Shown piece after piece: positions 34,065-43,603 of a stretch of DNA of 64,000 bases (position 1 is its first letter; each line of letters opens with the position of its first letter). Source of the stretch: Chryseobacterium piperi (GTDB taxonomy: Bacteria; Bacteroidota; Bacteroidia; Flavobacteriales; Weeksellaceae); contig NZ_CP023049.2 of the NCBI RefSeq assembly GCF_002285635.2, forward strand, positions 372,001 to 436,000, in the 5' to 3' direction. The notes beneath the pieces were generated by a model. That model searched no databases, was not told the origin of the DNA, and saw nothing but the letters and a program-made list of their open reading frames with translations. Both the position numbers and the translations under genes were made by a program.

Positions 34065-35531
34065 ATGAATAAGAAATATATCATAGCCGCCGCATTTTTA
34101 GTGTTAGGCGCTTTAAACCAAAGTTGTAGTAATGATTTTATTGATGTATCACCTACAGAAGCAATTCCTGAATCTGCACTTGGTGAAATATATAATAATA
34201 ATGAAGGAGCAAATAGTCTGGTTGCATCTATTTATGCAAAGTTTTTAGATTGGAATATGAGCACTTTTGCATGGATCGGAGTTACATCTATTGTTTCTGA
34301 TGATGCTGATAAAGGTTCCAGCGCAAGTGATTCCGGTTCTGATAAAGATATTCTGGATGCTTTAAACTTTACAGCAGCAACTCCATCATTCAAAGAATTG
34401 TTTGCTTCTAACTATCAAGGAATTAATAGATGTAATCAGGCGTTGAAATATCTTCCTCAATTAGATAAGGCTGATCCGGCATTACGTAAGAGATTAACGG
34501 GAGAAGCTAAGTTTTTGAGAGCATTTATGTATTTTACGTTAGTTAGATCCTTTGGTGGTGTCCCGTTGGTAGACCATGTTCCTGTATCAGGAGTTGAAGC
34601 TGATAAATTAATGACCCTGACAAGGAAGAGTAAGGAAGAGATTTATGCATTCATCGAACAAGACCTGAAAGATGCAATCGAAGCACTTCCAAACAAATCA
34701 ACTTATGGAGACAGTGATAAAGGCAGAGCATCGGTGGGTGCAGCTCATGCGCTATTGGCAAAAGTTTATTTGTATCAGAAAAAATGGCAACTAGCTGTAG
34801 ATCAATGTAACCTGGTGACAGGCTATTCATTGACTCCTAATTTCCAGGATATTTATAAAGTTTCAGGAGAAAATAATGCAGAATCTATTTTCGAGATTAA
34901 TGGTACTGGCGGAACAGCAGGAAGAGCAATTCAACAGTATAGCCAGGTGCAAGGCGCCAGAGGTACTACTGGTTGGGGGTGGGGATTCGCAACTCCTACT
35001 CAAAGTTTGTATGATGCTTATACTGCAGCAGATACAAGGAGAAATGCAACAATTATCCATAGGGATATGACTTTGTATGATGGGTATTATGTAGGTCCCA
35101 ATACGGATAATAAGTTTTATAATTATAAGGCTTATTCTTCAAATTACAGAGATCAGCCATCGACAGATGTTAATATCCGTTATCTAAGATATGCTGAGGT
35201 TCTTTTAATGAAAGCTGAAGCAATGAATGAATTAGGTCAGACTTCTGCAGCAATTCCTTTCTTAAATGAAGTAAGAAACAGAGCAAATATTGGAAATTCT
35301 CCTGTGACTACTCAAACAGATGTAAGAGTGGATGTTTGGAAGCAAAGAAGATTAGAATTAGCTTTTGAGCATGACAGATGGTTTGATCTAGTTAGAACAG
35401 GACAGGCCAAAGCTGCAATGGCAGCAGATGGAGGTAAAAACTTTATTGTAGGGAAGCATGAATTATTTCCGCTTCCTCAGGATTTTATTTCGGAAGCAAG
35501 TGGTTTGTCAGCTCAAAACCCAGGTTATTAA
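34065..35531 (+). CDS. SusD/RagB-type nutrient-binding lipoprotein
   Basis: This 488-residue lipoprotein (lipobox NQSC, Cys21) has the SusD helical scaffold: FLRAFMYFTLVRSFGGVPLVDH, TPR-like segments and the C-terminal motif RRLELAFEHDRWFDLVRTG. It caps the SusC barrel on the cell surface and binds the glycan. The start lies 3 bases after the SusC stop, so the two are coupled. A terminator follows at 35545, which separates them partly from the enzyme genes. Confidence 0.93.
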   Translation: MNKKYIIAAAFLVLGALNQSCSNDFIDVSPTEAIPESALGEIYNNNEGANSLVASIYAKFLDWNMSTFAWIGVTSIVSDDADKGSSASDSGSDKDILDALNFTAATPSFKELFASNYQGINRCNQALKYLPQLDKADPALRKRLTGEAKFLRAFMYFTLVRSFGGVPLVDHVPVSGVEADKLMTLTRKSKEEIYAFIEQDLKDAIEALPNKSTYGDSDKGRASVGAAHALLAKVYLYQKKWQLAVDQCNLVTGYSLTPNFQDIYKVSGENNAESIFEINGTGGTAGRAIQQYSQVQGARGTTGWGWGFATPTQSLYDAYTAADTRRNATIIHRDMTLYDGYYVGPNTDNKFYNYKAYSSNYRDQPSTDVNIRYLRYAEVLLMKAEAMNELGQTSAAIPFLNEVRNRANIGNSPVTTQTDVRVDVWKQRRLELAFEHDRWFDLVRTGQAKAAMAADGGKNFIVGKHELFPLPQDFISEASGLSAQNPGY

Positions 35532-35544
35532 TCTACCATATATA

Positions 35545-35577
35545 AATAGCCAAAGCTGGACTTTGGCTATTTTTTTA
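35545..35577 (+). terminator. Terminator after the SusCD pair
   Basis: AATAGCCAAAG pairs with CTTTGGCTATT around CTGGA and is followed by a T run. It may lower expression of the downstream enzymes relative to SusCD. Confidence 0.85.
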
Positions 35578-35603
35578 ATTAATTCTATGTAAACGTATAT
35601 TTT

Positions 35604-36983
35604 ATGAAGTTAGGTCTTATTTTTATTCTTACAGTTGCAACCCTGTTACCATGCAAAAATATTCAGGCACAGAAAACGGTTGATAATAAAGCTGTAAAAA
35701 GCACAGGTACTGATGAGCAGTTGATGGATAAAGTTCAGAAAGATGCATTGAAATATTTCTGGGATTATGCAGAACCAAATTCTATGTTGGGCAGGGAGCG
35801 TTATCATGAAGATGATATCTATCCGGATCAAGATAAACACGTCATCACTACAGGCGGATCAGGATTTGGACTGGCGACTATCTTAGTAGGAGTAGAGAGA
35901 GGTTTTGTTCCTAGAAAGGAGGCGGTAAAAAGGCTAACTCATATGATGGATTTCCTTGCAAAAGCAGATCGTCATAAAGGAGCATGGTCGCACTGGATCA
36001 ATGGAGAAACAGGAAAAACGGTGCCTTTCGGAAAAAAAGATAATGGAGGTGATTTGGTAGAAACGGCATTTTTAACTTCGGGAATTCTTATGGTTCGTGA
36101 ATACTTTAAAAATGGAAATGCCGAAGAAAAAGCATTGGCTAAAAAATGCGATGATCTATGGAAAGGAATTCAATGGAACTGGTATACCAAGGGAGGCGAG
36201 AAAGTATTATACTGGCACTGGTCACCGGAATATCAGTGGGAAATGAATTTTCCATTGGAAGGTTATAATGAGTGTCTGATTACCTATATTCTGGCAGCTT
36301 CGTCACCTACCTATTCTATTGATGCGGAAACCTATTACAAAGGATGGACAAGGAATGGAACTTTTCTATCCGACAAAACAAAATACGGACTGCCAATGTA
36401 TGTGAAGCATAATTATGCTGAAGAATATGGAGGACCTTTATTTTGGGCCCATTATTCATACATCGGTTTAGATCCGACAGGATTATCCGATAAGTTAATT
36501 AAAAACTATTTCGATTTAAATAAAAACCAGGTTTTAATAGATTATAAATATTGTGTAGAAAATCCAAAACAATGGAAAGGATATGGTCCGAACTATTGGG
36601 GACTTACGGCAAGCTATTCCAGAAATGAAGACGGGACTACGGGATACAATGCTCATTTCCCACAGAACGATCATGGTGTGATTTCTCCGACGGCTGCATT
36701 AAGCAGTTTCCCTTATTCGCCAAAGGAATCAATGGATTTCTTACAATTCATATACACCCAGAAGCCAGAATTTGTAGGTTCTGCAGGTCCTTATGATGCT
36801 ACATCAATCCATTATAATAATTGGTTTACACCACGATATCTGGCCATTGATCAGGGTACAATTGCCCCCATGATTGAAAATTACAGAACCGGATTCTTGT
36901 GGAAGTTATTCATGAATGCTCCTGAAATTAAGCAAGGTCTTAAGAAGTTAAGCTTCAAATCTGCCAAGTATGGAATCCAATAA
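35604..36983 (+). CDS. Glucoamylase-family (GH144-type) endo-beta-1,2-glucanase
   Basis: This 459-residue secreted protein (signal ending NIQAQ) has the Glycoamylase domain (PF10091) pattern: TGGSGFGLATILVGVERGFVPRKEA, GAWSHWINGETG, DLVETAFLTSGILM, HWSPEYQWEMNFPLEGYNECLITYILA. In Bacteroidota these belong to GH144, with endo-beta-1,2-glucanase activity known for a Chitinophaga member. The pairing with a GH3 beta-glucosidase and SusCD fits a beta-1,2-glucan locus. Substrate is inferred from family and context. Confidence 0.85.
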   Translation: MKLGLIFILTVATLLPCKNIQAQKTVDNKAVKSTGTDEQLMDKVQKDALKYFWDYAEPNSMLGRERYHEDDIYPDQDKHVITTGGSGFGLATILVGVERGFVPRKEAVKRLTHMMDFLAKADRHKGAWSHWINGETGKTVPFGKKDNGGDLVETAFLTSGILMVREYFKNGNAEEKALAKKCDDLWKGIQWNWYTKGGEKVLYWHWSPEYQWEMNFPLEGYNECLITYILAASSPTYSIDAETYYKGWTRNGTFLSDKTKYGLPMYVKHNYAEEYGGPLFWAHYSYIGLDPTGLSDKLIKNYFDLNKNQVLIDYKYCVENPKQWKGYGPNYWGLTASYSRNEDGTTGYNAHFPQNDHGVISPTAALSSFPYSPKESMDFLQFIYTQKPEFVGSAGPYDATSIHYNNWFTPRYLAIDQGTIAPMIENYRTGFLWKLFMNAPEIKQGLKKLSFKSAKYGIQ

Positions 36984-36999
36984 CCTGGTCTCAATAAAG

Positions 37000-37055
37000 G
37001 GCGGGCTTTAGCCTGTTTAAACTCATCATACATCAAAAAAGGCTTTAGCCAAAAC
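37000..37055. repeat. GGGCTTTAGCCY-type palindromic repeats
   Basis: GGGCGGGCTTTAGCCTG and AAAGGCTTTAGCCAAAA lie between the glucanase and esterase genes. Further copies of the same REP-like motif cluster at 56251-56460. Confidence 0.55.
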
Positions 37056-37067
37056 CTAAATAACAAT

Positions 37068-37778
37068 ATGAAATTAAAATTAAAACACGCATTTCTTTTA
37101 CTTCCGTTGCTCTCATTACAGCTGAGTGGCCAGGAAATAAAAGCTGAACTGAACAAAGAATTTAAAAGAACTGAAAAAGTATCCTATATTTTAGACTATC
37201 CGCAAAAAGTGAAGGGTAACGTTCCTTTGATCATATTTCTTCACGGATCGGGGGAGAGAGGAACTGATCTCGAAATGGTAAAAGCCCATAGTCCTTTTAC
37301 TTATAAAAATCTAATAAAGGAGCCTGTCGCTATTTTAGCACCACAATGTCCTGCTAATAGCTGGTGGGATACGGTTACGATTTATAACCTGATTAAAGAA
37401 ATTCAGAAAAAATATAAAATTGATGCCTCAAGAACTTACCTTACGGGACTTTCATTGGGAGGATGGGGAACTTTAAAGCTTGCGATGGAGCACCCTGAAA
37501 TGTTTGCAGCAGTAGCTCCGGTATGTGCACCCACAGATCAGATCATGACGGCTAATATCAACCGATATAAAGACTTGAATATGAAAATTTTCCATGGAGG
37601 AATGGATGATATAGTGCTGCCTGAAAATGCGTTTAGATTGTATCAGGCGCTGCATCCGGTGAACCCATCAGCGGAATTAGTGATTTTCCCTAATGACAAT
37701 CATAATTCATGGGACTCAACCTATTCAAATCCTAAATTTTACGAATGGATGTTATCTCAGAAAAAAGGAGTTAAATAA
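37068..37778 (+). CDS. Secreted alpha/beta hydrolase (carboxylesterase type)
   Basis: This 236-residue protein has a signal peptide ending LSGQ. It has an alpha/beta-hydrolase core with the oxyanion motif HGSGERG, nucleophile Ser129 in GLSLGG, an acid at Asp180 or 181 and His212 in DNHNSW. It resembles esterases of the phospholipase/carboxylesterase branch often found in polysaccharide loci. It may remove ester substituents (for example succinyl or acetyl groups) from the glucan before GH144 or GH3 act; this is an inference. Confidence 0.85.
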   Translation: MKLKLKHAFLLLPLLSLQLSGQEIKAELNKEFKRTEKVSYILDYPQKVKGNVPLIIFLHGSGERGTDLEMVKAHSPFTYKNLIKEPVAILAPQCPANSWWDTVTIYNLIKEIQKKYKIDASRTYLTGLSLGGWGTLKLAMEHPEMFAAVAPVCAPTDQIMTANINRYKDLNMKIFHGGMDDIVLPENAFRLYQALHPVNPSAELVIFPNDNHNSWDSTYSNPKFYEWMLSQKKGVK

Positions 37779-37944
37779 TCATTGAAAAAGTAGAATATAA
37801 AAGCTTTTGTAGCTTAAAGGCTGTCAGAAAAATGCGTCTTTGCATTCAAATTAAAAATAGAAATAAGAAAATACAACATACATAATTGAAGAAGATAGAT
37901 TGATGTAATCTAAGATTCACGAATACTATAAAAATGAAGATAAA

Positions 37945-40275
37945 ATGAGTAAGAAGTTAATTGTAATAGCAGCTTTAGCACTTTCGCCAATGTTTTTGGC
38001 CCAGGAAATGGTAACGAAACCTGTTCAATCTTACCAGACGGCCCAATATCAGTCGAAGAAAAAAGCCTTTGTAGATCAGCTTTTGTCAAAAATGACGTTG
38101 GATGAAAAAATAGGACAGTTGAACTTGCCCAGTTCAGGAGATTTTACAACCGGATTGGCTCAGAGTTCAGATATCGGAAAAAAAGTAGAACAAGGTTTAG
38201 TCGGTGGATTATTTAATATAAAGGGAGCAGATAAAATCAAAGCCGTTCAGAAAGTAGCGGTTGAAAAAAGCCGTCTGAAAATCCCGTTGATTTTTGGGAT
38301 GGACGTTATTCACGGATACGAAACCACTTTTCCGATACCTTTAGGATTGGCTGCTTCATGGGATATGAACCTGATTCAGCAATCAGCAAGGGTAGCTGCT
38401 AGAGAAGCATCTTCAGATGGAATCAACTGGACTTTTTCGCCCATGGTGGATATTTCTCGTGAGCCGAGATGGGGAAGAGTTTCCGAAGGTTCGGGAGAAG
38501 ATCCATATTTAGGAAGTGAGATCGCTAAAAATATGGTGTACGGATACCAGGGTAAAGATCTGTCTTTAAGCAATACTATTTTAGCCTGTGTAAAGCATTT
38601 TGCGTTATATGGAGCAGGGGAATCGGGGAGAGATTACAATACGGTAGATATGAGCCACGTGAGAATGTTTAATGAATATTTCCCACCATACAAAGCTGCA
38701 GTAGATGCTGGTGTTGCCTCTGTTATGGCTTCCTTTAATGAAGTAGACGGTGTTCCTGCAACAGGAAGCAGATGGCTTCAAACGGAAGTTCTTAGAAATA
38801 AATGGAATTTCAAAGGTTTTGTAGTAACCGATTATACGGGGATCAATGAAATGGTTGATCATGGAATGGGAGATCTTCAACAGGTTTCAGCATTAGCCTT
38901 AAAAGCCGGAGTAGATATGGATATGGTGGGTGAAGGCTTTCTGACGACATTGAAAAAGTCTTTATCAGAAGGAAAGATTACCCAGGCAGAAATTGATATG
39001 GCAGCCAAGAGAATTCTTGAAGCTAAATATGATTTAGGATTGTTTAATGACCCTTACCGTTATGGAGATGCAAAACTGGCCGCAAAAGAAGTATATAACT
39101 TTGAGAATCGTACTATTGCCAGAAATGCCGCTGCTCAATCGATGGTATTGATGAAAAATGAAAATCAGGTGCTTCCATTGAAAAAATCAGGAACTGTAGC
39201 GGTTATCGGTCCTTTGGTTAATAATTCATTGAATATGGCGGGGACCTGGAGTGTTGCTGCGAAACACGACCAGTCAGTTGCTCTAATGAAAGGGCTTCAG
39301 GATAATTTTGGCAAAGAGGTGAAATTTATCTCTGCAAAAGGAGCGAATATTGATTACAGTGCCAAATTAGAAGATATCTATGCTGCTCACGGAAAGAAAA
39401 CAGACAGAGATAACCGTTCAAAAGAAGCACTTTTAAAAGAAGCTGTAGATGTTGCCAATAAAGCCGACGTTATCGTTTTGGCAATTGGAGAATCTGCAGA
39501 AATGAGCGGTGAATCTTCTTCCAGGACAGAAATCACAATTCCTCAGTCTCAGGTTGATCTTTTAAATGAATTGAAGAAAACAGGAAAACCGATTGCAATG
39601 ATTCTTTTCACAGGACGTCCATTAGCTTTGACGAATGTGAAAGATGCGCCGGACGCCATTCTGAATGTATGGTTTTCAGGTTCTGAAGCCGGTAATGCTA
39701 TTTCTGATGTCTTATTTGGAAAAGTAAATCCTTCCGGCAAATTGCCGATGACTTTCCCAAGAAGTCTTGGACAGATTCCGATCTATTATAATGCTAAAAA
39801 TACAGGGCGACCGCTAAGTCAGGAGCTGGTTGATAAATGTGAGTACCAAAGATTCCGTTCCAATTATATGGATGAATGCAATACACCTCTTTATCCATTT
39901 GGTTATGGATTAAGCTATACCCAATTCAATTATTCTGATCTTACCATTTCAAATTCCAATCCCAAAGGAAACCAAACGATTCAGGCTTCAGTGACGGTGA
40001 CGAACTCCGGAAACTATGATGGTGCTGAGGTGGTACAATTATATATCAGAGATATGGTAGGAAGCATTACAAGACCGGTAAAAGAACTGAAAGGGTTCCA
40101 AAAAGTTTTCCTGAAAAAAGGAGAATCTAAAAAGGTAACTTTCGATATTACTCCTGAAAGTCTGAAGTTCTACAATGGAGATTTGAAATTTGACTGGGAA
40201 CCGGGAGAATTTGATATCATGATAGGAACGAACTCGGAAGAAGTAAAACACTCAAAAATCAATTGGATAAAATAA
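37945..40275 (+). CDS. bglX: Beta-glucosidase BglX-type, GH3
   Basis: This 776-residue periplasmic enzyme (signal ending FLAQ) has the three GH3 domains. These are the TIM barrel with nucleophile Asp296 in VVTDYTG, the alpha/beta sandwich with acid/base candidate Glu523 in SGESSS, and a C-terminal fibronectin-like domain (TVTNSGNYDGAEVVQLYI). It releases glucose from the non-reducing ends of oligosaccharides brought in by SusCD. The last gene of the locus, it is closed by the hairpin at 40283. Confidence 0.93.
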   Translation: MSKKLIVIAALALSPMFLAQEMVTKPVQSYQTAQYQSKKKAFVDQLLSKMTLDEKIGQLNLPSSGDFTTGLAQSSDIGKKVEQGLVGGLFNIKGADKIKAVQKVAVEKSRLKIPLIFGMDVIHGYETTFPIPLGLAASWDMNLIQQSARVAAREASSDGINWTFSPMVDISREPRWGRVSEGSGEDPYLGSEIAKNMVYGYQGKDLSLSNTILACVKHFALYGAGESGRDYNTVDMSHVRMFNEYFPPYKAAVDAGVASVMASFNEVDGVPATGSRWLQTEVLRNKWNFKGFVVTDYTGINEMVDHGMGDLQQVSALALKAGVDMDMVGEGFLTTLKKSLSEGKITQAEIDMAAKRILEAKYDLGLFNDPYRYGDAKLAAKEVYNFENRTIARNAAAQSMVLMKNENQVLPLKKSGTVAVIGPLVNNSLNMAGTWSVAAKHDQSVALMKGLQDNFGKEVKFISAKGANIDYSAKLEDIYAAHGKKTDRDNRSKEALLKEAVDVANKADVIVLAIGESAEMSGESSSRTEITIPQSQVDLLNELKKTGKPIAMILFTGRPLALTNVKDAPDAILNVWFSGSEAGNAISDVLFGKVNPSGKLPMTFPRSLGQIPIYYNAKNTGRPLSQELVDKCEYQRFRSNYMDECNTPLYPFGYGLSYTQFNYSDLTISNSNPKGNQTIQASVTVTNSGNYDGAEVVQLYIRDMVGSITRPVKELKGFQKVFLKKGESKKVTFDITPESLKFYNGDLKFDWEPGEFDIMIGTNSEEVKHSKINWIK

Positions 40276-40282
40276 TTTTCAT

Positions 40283-40309
40283 AAGCCATTCATTTTGAAT
40301 GGCTTTTTT
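40283..40309 (+). terminator. Terminator after bglX
   Basis: AAGCCATTC pairs with GAATGGCTT around ATTTT and is followed by TTTTTG. Confidence 0.85.
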
Positions 40310-40390
40310 GTATCTTAGAATTAAATTTGCTTAAAACCTTACTTTTGGCACGGTTTTTACCAAATTGAAAAAACAATAATCAATATAAAA

Positions 40391-40786
40391 ATGAAAAAAA
40401 CAATTTTATTCAGCGCCATGTTCCTAGGATCATTAGTATTTGCACAAACCAAACCTGTAGTAGGTGGAGACAGAGACGCTCATGGATGCATAGGATCAGC
40501 AGGGTATACCTATTCTCAGGTAAAAAAAGATTGTGTAAGGGTTTTTGAACAGAAAATCAAGTTAACAGAAGTAAAGCCTGAAGGAAGCTCCACTTCAATG
40601 ACAGCAGTAATTTTTAGTAAGGACATGAAAAAAGCGGAAGTATTTCTTCCCGAAGATAACACAGGAAGTATGATCCTGACCAGAATGGGGAAAGGAAAAG
40701 CATGGAAAAAAGACAACTATACGCTTGTTCCTTACAAAAAGAACGGATATCAACTTAAAAAAGATAATGTGGTGATCTATAAATAA
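40391..40786 (+). CDS. Secreted protein of unknown function with GGDRDAHGC motif
   Basis: This 131-residue protein has a signal peptide ending LVFAQ. The mature N-terminus reads GGDRDAHGCIGSAGYTYSQVKKDCVRVFE, a segment seen in many small secreted proteins of Bacteroidota (two cysteines, probably a disulfide). A beta-rich domain follows (AEVFLPEDN, then ILTRMGKGKAWKKDNYTL). Function is not known. Confidence 0.7.
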   Translation: MKKTILFSAMFLGSLVFAQTKPVVGGDRDAHGCIGSAGYTYSQVKKDCVRVFEQKIKLTEVKPEGSSTSMTAVIFSKDMKKAEVFLPEDNTGSMILTRMGKGKAWKKDNYTLVPYKKNGYQLKKDNVVIYK

Positions 40787-40810
40787 TCACACTATCCAAA
40801 ATAATAATAA

Positions 40811-40846
40811 AGAAGCGGTCTCAAAAAACGGGATCGCTTCTTTTTT
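40811..40846 (+). terminator. Terminator after the GGDRDAHGC protein
   Basis: AGAAGCGGTCTC pairs with GGGATCGCTTCT (with G-U pairs) and is followed by TTTTTT. Confidence 0.75.
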
Positions 40847-40848
40847 GG

Positions 40849-40923
40849 TTTAGCCACGAATGCACGATTTATCATAGTAATTTGAAACCCACAGTAATAT
40901 ATTTTGTGCATTCGTGGCTAAAA
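40849..40923. repeat. Inverted repeat of the TTTAGCCACGAATGCA family
   Basis: TTTAGCCACGAATGCA (40849-40864) and TGCATTCGTGGCTAAAA (40907-40923) match the pair at 16746-16794, with a longer 42-base loop. The remaining gap to purB (41134) is non-coding except for the promoter box at 41102. Confidence 0.65.
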
Positions 40924-41101
40924 ATAATGATGTATTCTCCTAAAGAAACCAAACATCTTTTATGTGAGAACTCCCTTTCATATTTTGAGCGGAATACTTA
41001 TAAAACAGGCTTTAGTTGGTCTTAATAATAAGAAATAATCTTTTGGTCCGAGCCAAAGCTTAAAAGCATCATAACAATTTTCATCTCTCGCTGGAAATAC
41101 G

Positions 41102-41109
41102 TATTTTTG
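41102..41109 (+). promoter_or_regulatory. Bacteroidota -7 box before purB
   Basis: TATTTTTG fits TAnnTTTG and lies 26 bases before the purB ATG. Confidence 0.5.
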
Positions 41110-41134
41110 TACTTCTAAAAAGTAATAAGAAAGA

Positions 41135-42562
41135 ATGAATTCCTACAAAAATCCATTGGAAGAGCGCTACTCCAGTGAAGAAATGTTATTTAATTTCTCA
41201 CATAATAACAAATTCCGTACTTGGAGACAGCTTTGGATCGCTCTTGCTGAAATCGAAAAAGACCTTGGACTTGAGATTTCTGACGAACAGATTGCAGAGT
41301 TGAAAGCTAATGCTGAAAATATCGATTTCGATAAAGCAGCCGAATATGAGAAAAAATTCCGTCATGATGTAATGGCTCACGTTCATACGTATGGTGATGT
41401 GGCGCCTTCAGCAAAGGGAATTATACATTTAGGAGCTACTTCAGCTTTTGTAGGAGATAATACAGACTTAATCCAAATCCGTGACGGGCTTTTGATCTTA
41501 AAGAAAAAGCTGGTTAACGTGATGAAAAATCTTGCTGATTTTTCGATACAATATAAAGACCTTCCTACTTTAGGATTCACCCACTTCCAGCCGGCTCAGC
41601 TAACAACGGTTGGGAAAAGAGTTACGTTGTGGTTACAAAGTTTGGTTCTTGATATTGAAGAGCTGGATTTCTTCCTTGAAACTTTACGTTTCAGAGGAGT
41701 AAAAGGAACTACAGGTACTGCCGCAAGTTTCCTGGAGCTTTTCAACGGTGATTATTCCAAAGTAAAACATTTAGATAAAGAACTTTCCAAAAGATTCGGT
41801 TTCGAAAAAGTTTTCGGAGTTTCAGGTCAGACTTATGACCGAAAAATTGATGCTAAAGTGGTTGCGTTATTAGGCAATATTGCTCAATCGGCTCACAAAT
41901 TCACCAATGATTTACGTTTACTTCAAAACCTTAAGGAAATTGAAGAACCATTCGAGAAAAACCAAATCGGTTCATCGGCGATGGCTTACAAACGCAATCC
42001 AATGAGAAGTGAAAGAATTGGAGCATTGGCAAAATATGTAATGTCTTTGACAACCAGTTCTGCAATGGTAGCTTCTACACAATGGTTTGAGAGAACATTA
42101 GATGACTCTGCCAACAAGAGATTAACCATTCCACAGGCATTCCTGGCAGTGGATGCAATCCTGTTGATCTGGAACAATATTATGAACGGAATCGTAGTAT
42201 ACCCGAACAGGATCAACAAACATATTGAAGAGGAGCTTCCTTTCATGGCGACAGAATACATTATCATGGAAGAAGTGAAGGCTGGTGGAGACCGTCAGGA
42301 AATTCACGAAGTGATCAGAGTTCATTCTATGGAAGCTTCCAAGAAAGTAAAGGAAGAAGGAAAAGAAAATGACCTTATCGAGAGAATCTTGAATGACGAT
42401 TCTTTAAAACTGGATAAATCAAAATTAAAAGAAGTTCTGGATCCTAAAAACTTCATAGGCTTTGCACCGATTCAAACGGAAGAATTCATTAAGAATGAAG
42501 TTCAGCCGATTCTGGACCAAAACAAAGACTTGATAGGACTGGAAGCTGATCTTAAAGTATAA
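41135..42562 (+). CDS. purB: Adenylosuccinate lyase
   Basis: This 475-residue enzyme has the fumarase/aspartase superfamily plan and the signature SSAMAYKRNPMRSER with the catalytic serine loop, preceded by THFQPAQLTTVGKR. It removes fumarate from SAICAR and from adenylosuccinate, in purine synthesis and the AMP branch. The length is close to eukaryote-like PurB (about 475), as is usual in Bacteroidota. A WG-repeat gene and purL follow on the same strand. Confidence 0.96.
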   Translation: MNSYKNPLEERYSSEEMLFNFSHNNKFRTWRQLWIALAEIEKDLGLEISDEQIAELKANAENIDFDKAAEYEKKFRHDVMAHVHTYGDVAPSAKGIIHLGATSAFVGDNTDLIQIRDGLLILKKKLVNVMKNLADFSIQYKDLPTLGFTHFQPAQLTTVGKRVTLWLQSLVLDIEELDFFLETLRFRGVKGTTGTAASFLELFNGDYSKVKHLDKELSKRFGFEKVFGVSGQTYDRKIDAKVVALLGNIAQSAHKFTNDLRLLQNLKEIEEPFEKNQIGSSAMAYKRNPMRSERIGALAKYVMSLTTSSAMVASTQWFERTLDDSANKRLTIPQAFLAVDAILLIWNNIMNGIVVYPNRINKHIEEELPFMATEYIIMEEVKAGGDRQEIHEVIRVHSMEASKKVKEEGKENDLIERILNDDSLKLDKSKLKEVLDPKNFIGFAPIQTEEFIKNEVQPILDQNKDLIGLEADLKV

Positions 42563-42611
42563 AATAATATGCAGTCTTTTCGGCTGCATATTTTATTTGC
42601 ACTAAAGAATA

Positions 42612-43574
42612 ATGGATAAGATACTTTTATTTCTTTCATTAATGCCGGTGCTTTTCCTTTCACAGGCGAAAGAAGGTTTAAAGTATTTTAAATCTAAGGA
42701 TTCTTTGGTAGGAATAAAAAATCAGGATGGGAAAATAATTATTCCCGCACAATTCAGGGTATATTCATTTCTTAAAGATGGTGAGCCGGTAAAAGAAGAG
42801 ACGATCTATTTTGATGGTTCCAAACCTAATGAAGTCAGTGAGAAAAATGCTTGGGGATATGTGTATGACAGAAAGGGGAATTTTTTATACAGGCCTTTCT
42901 TTTATGATAATGGAGCCGATTATTTTGCAGAAGGCGTAAGAAGGTTTGTTAAAGATGGGAAAATAGGTTTTGTCGATAGAAACGGAAAAACAATTATTGA
43001 AGCAAAACATGATTTTGTTTCCCCATTCAATTACGGATATGCTGCATTTTGTGATGGCTGTGACTGGGAGAAAACAGATGATGAGCATAAAGCAATCGTT
43101 GGCGGAACCTGGGGTATCATAAATTTCAAAGGAGAAATAGTACAACCGCTACAGAAACAATCTGAAAAAGAAGTGGAAATTAATGGAAAATATTATCCAT
43201 CTCCTTTTCAATACAGTGAAAAAGAAAAGACTATTCTTCAATTTTTTCAAAAGTATAAAAAGCAGCTTTCTGATGTCTATTATGTTAACCATTACAATCG
43301 GTTATCTGAAAACGAAAAGAAAGTATTTTTTGAAATTGTTGAACGTCCCAAGGAAAATTTTCCTTACTTTCAGATTGACACCTATGATAACAAAAAAATG
43401 AATTCAGGATCATCACGTTTTCATTTCATAGTTTCGGAAGATGGTAACCATGTTTATGCTTCCGATTATGATGTTGAAAAGATGCCTTTTGAGAAGTGGC
43501 TGAAGAAGCAGACAAAAGAAGCAGAGAAATTTCAAAAAGAGCATCCTGATAATCCCAATAAATTAAGTAAATAA
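42612..43574 (+). CDS. WG-repeat protein
   Basis: This 320-residue secreted protein (signal ending FLSQ) contains WG/KWG repeats: SLVGIKNQDGKIIIPAQF, GYVYDRKGNF, KIGFVDRNGKTIIEAKHDF and GTWGIINFKGEIVQPL. The repeats build a beta-propeller-like array of unknown ligand. It lies between purB and purL with short gaps, but nothing links it to purine synthesis. Confidence 0.82.
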   Translation: MDKILLFLSLMPVLFLSQAKEGLKYFKSKDSLVGIKNQDGKIIIPAQFRVYSFLKDGEPVKEETIYFDGSKPNEVSEKNAWGYVYDRKGNFLYRPFFYDNGADYFAEGVRRFVKDGKIGFVDRNGKTIIEAKHDFVSPFNYGYAAFCDGCDWEKTDDEHKAIVGGTWGIINFKGEIVQPLQKQSEKEVEINGKYYPSPFQYSEKEKTILQFFQKYKKQLSDVYYVNHYNRLSENEKKVFFEIVERPKENFPYFQIDTYDNKKMNSGSSRFHFIVSEDGNHVYASDYDVEKMPFEKWLKKQTKEAEKFQKEHPDNPNKLSK

Positions 43575-43603
43575 GTCTAATAATATTTAATATCTGGCAT
43601 CTA

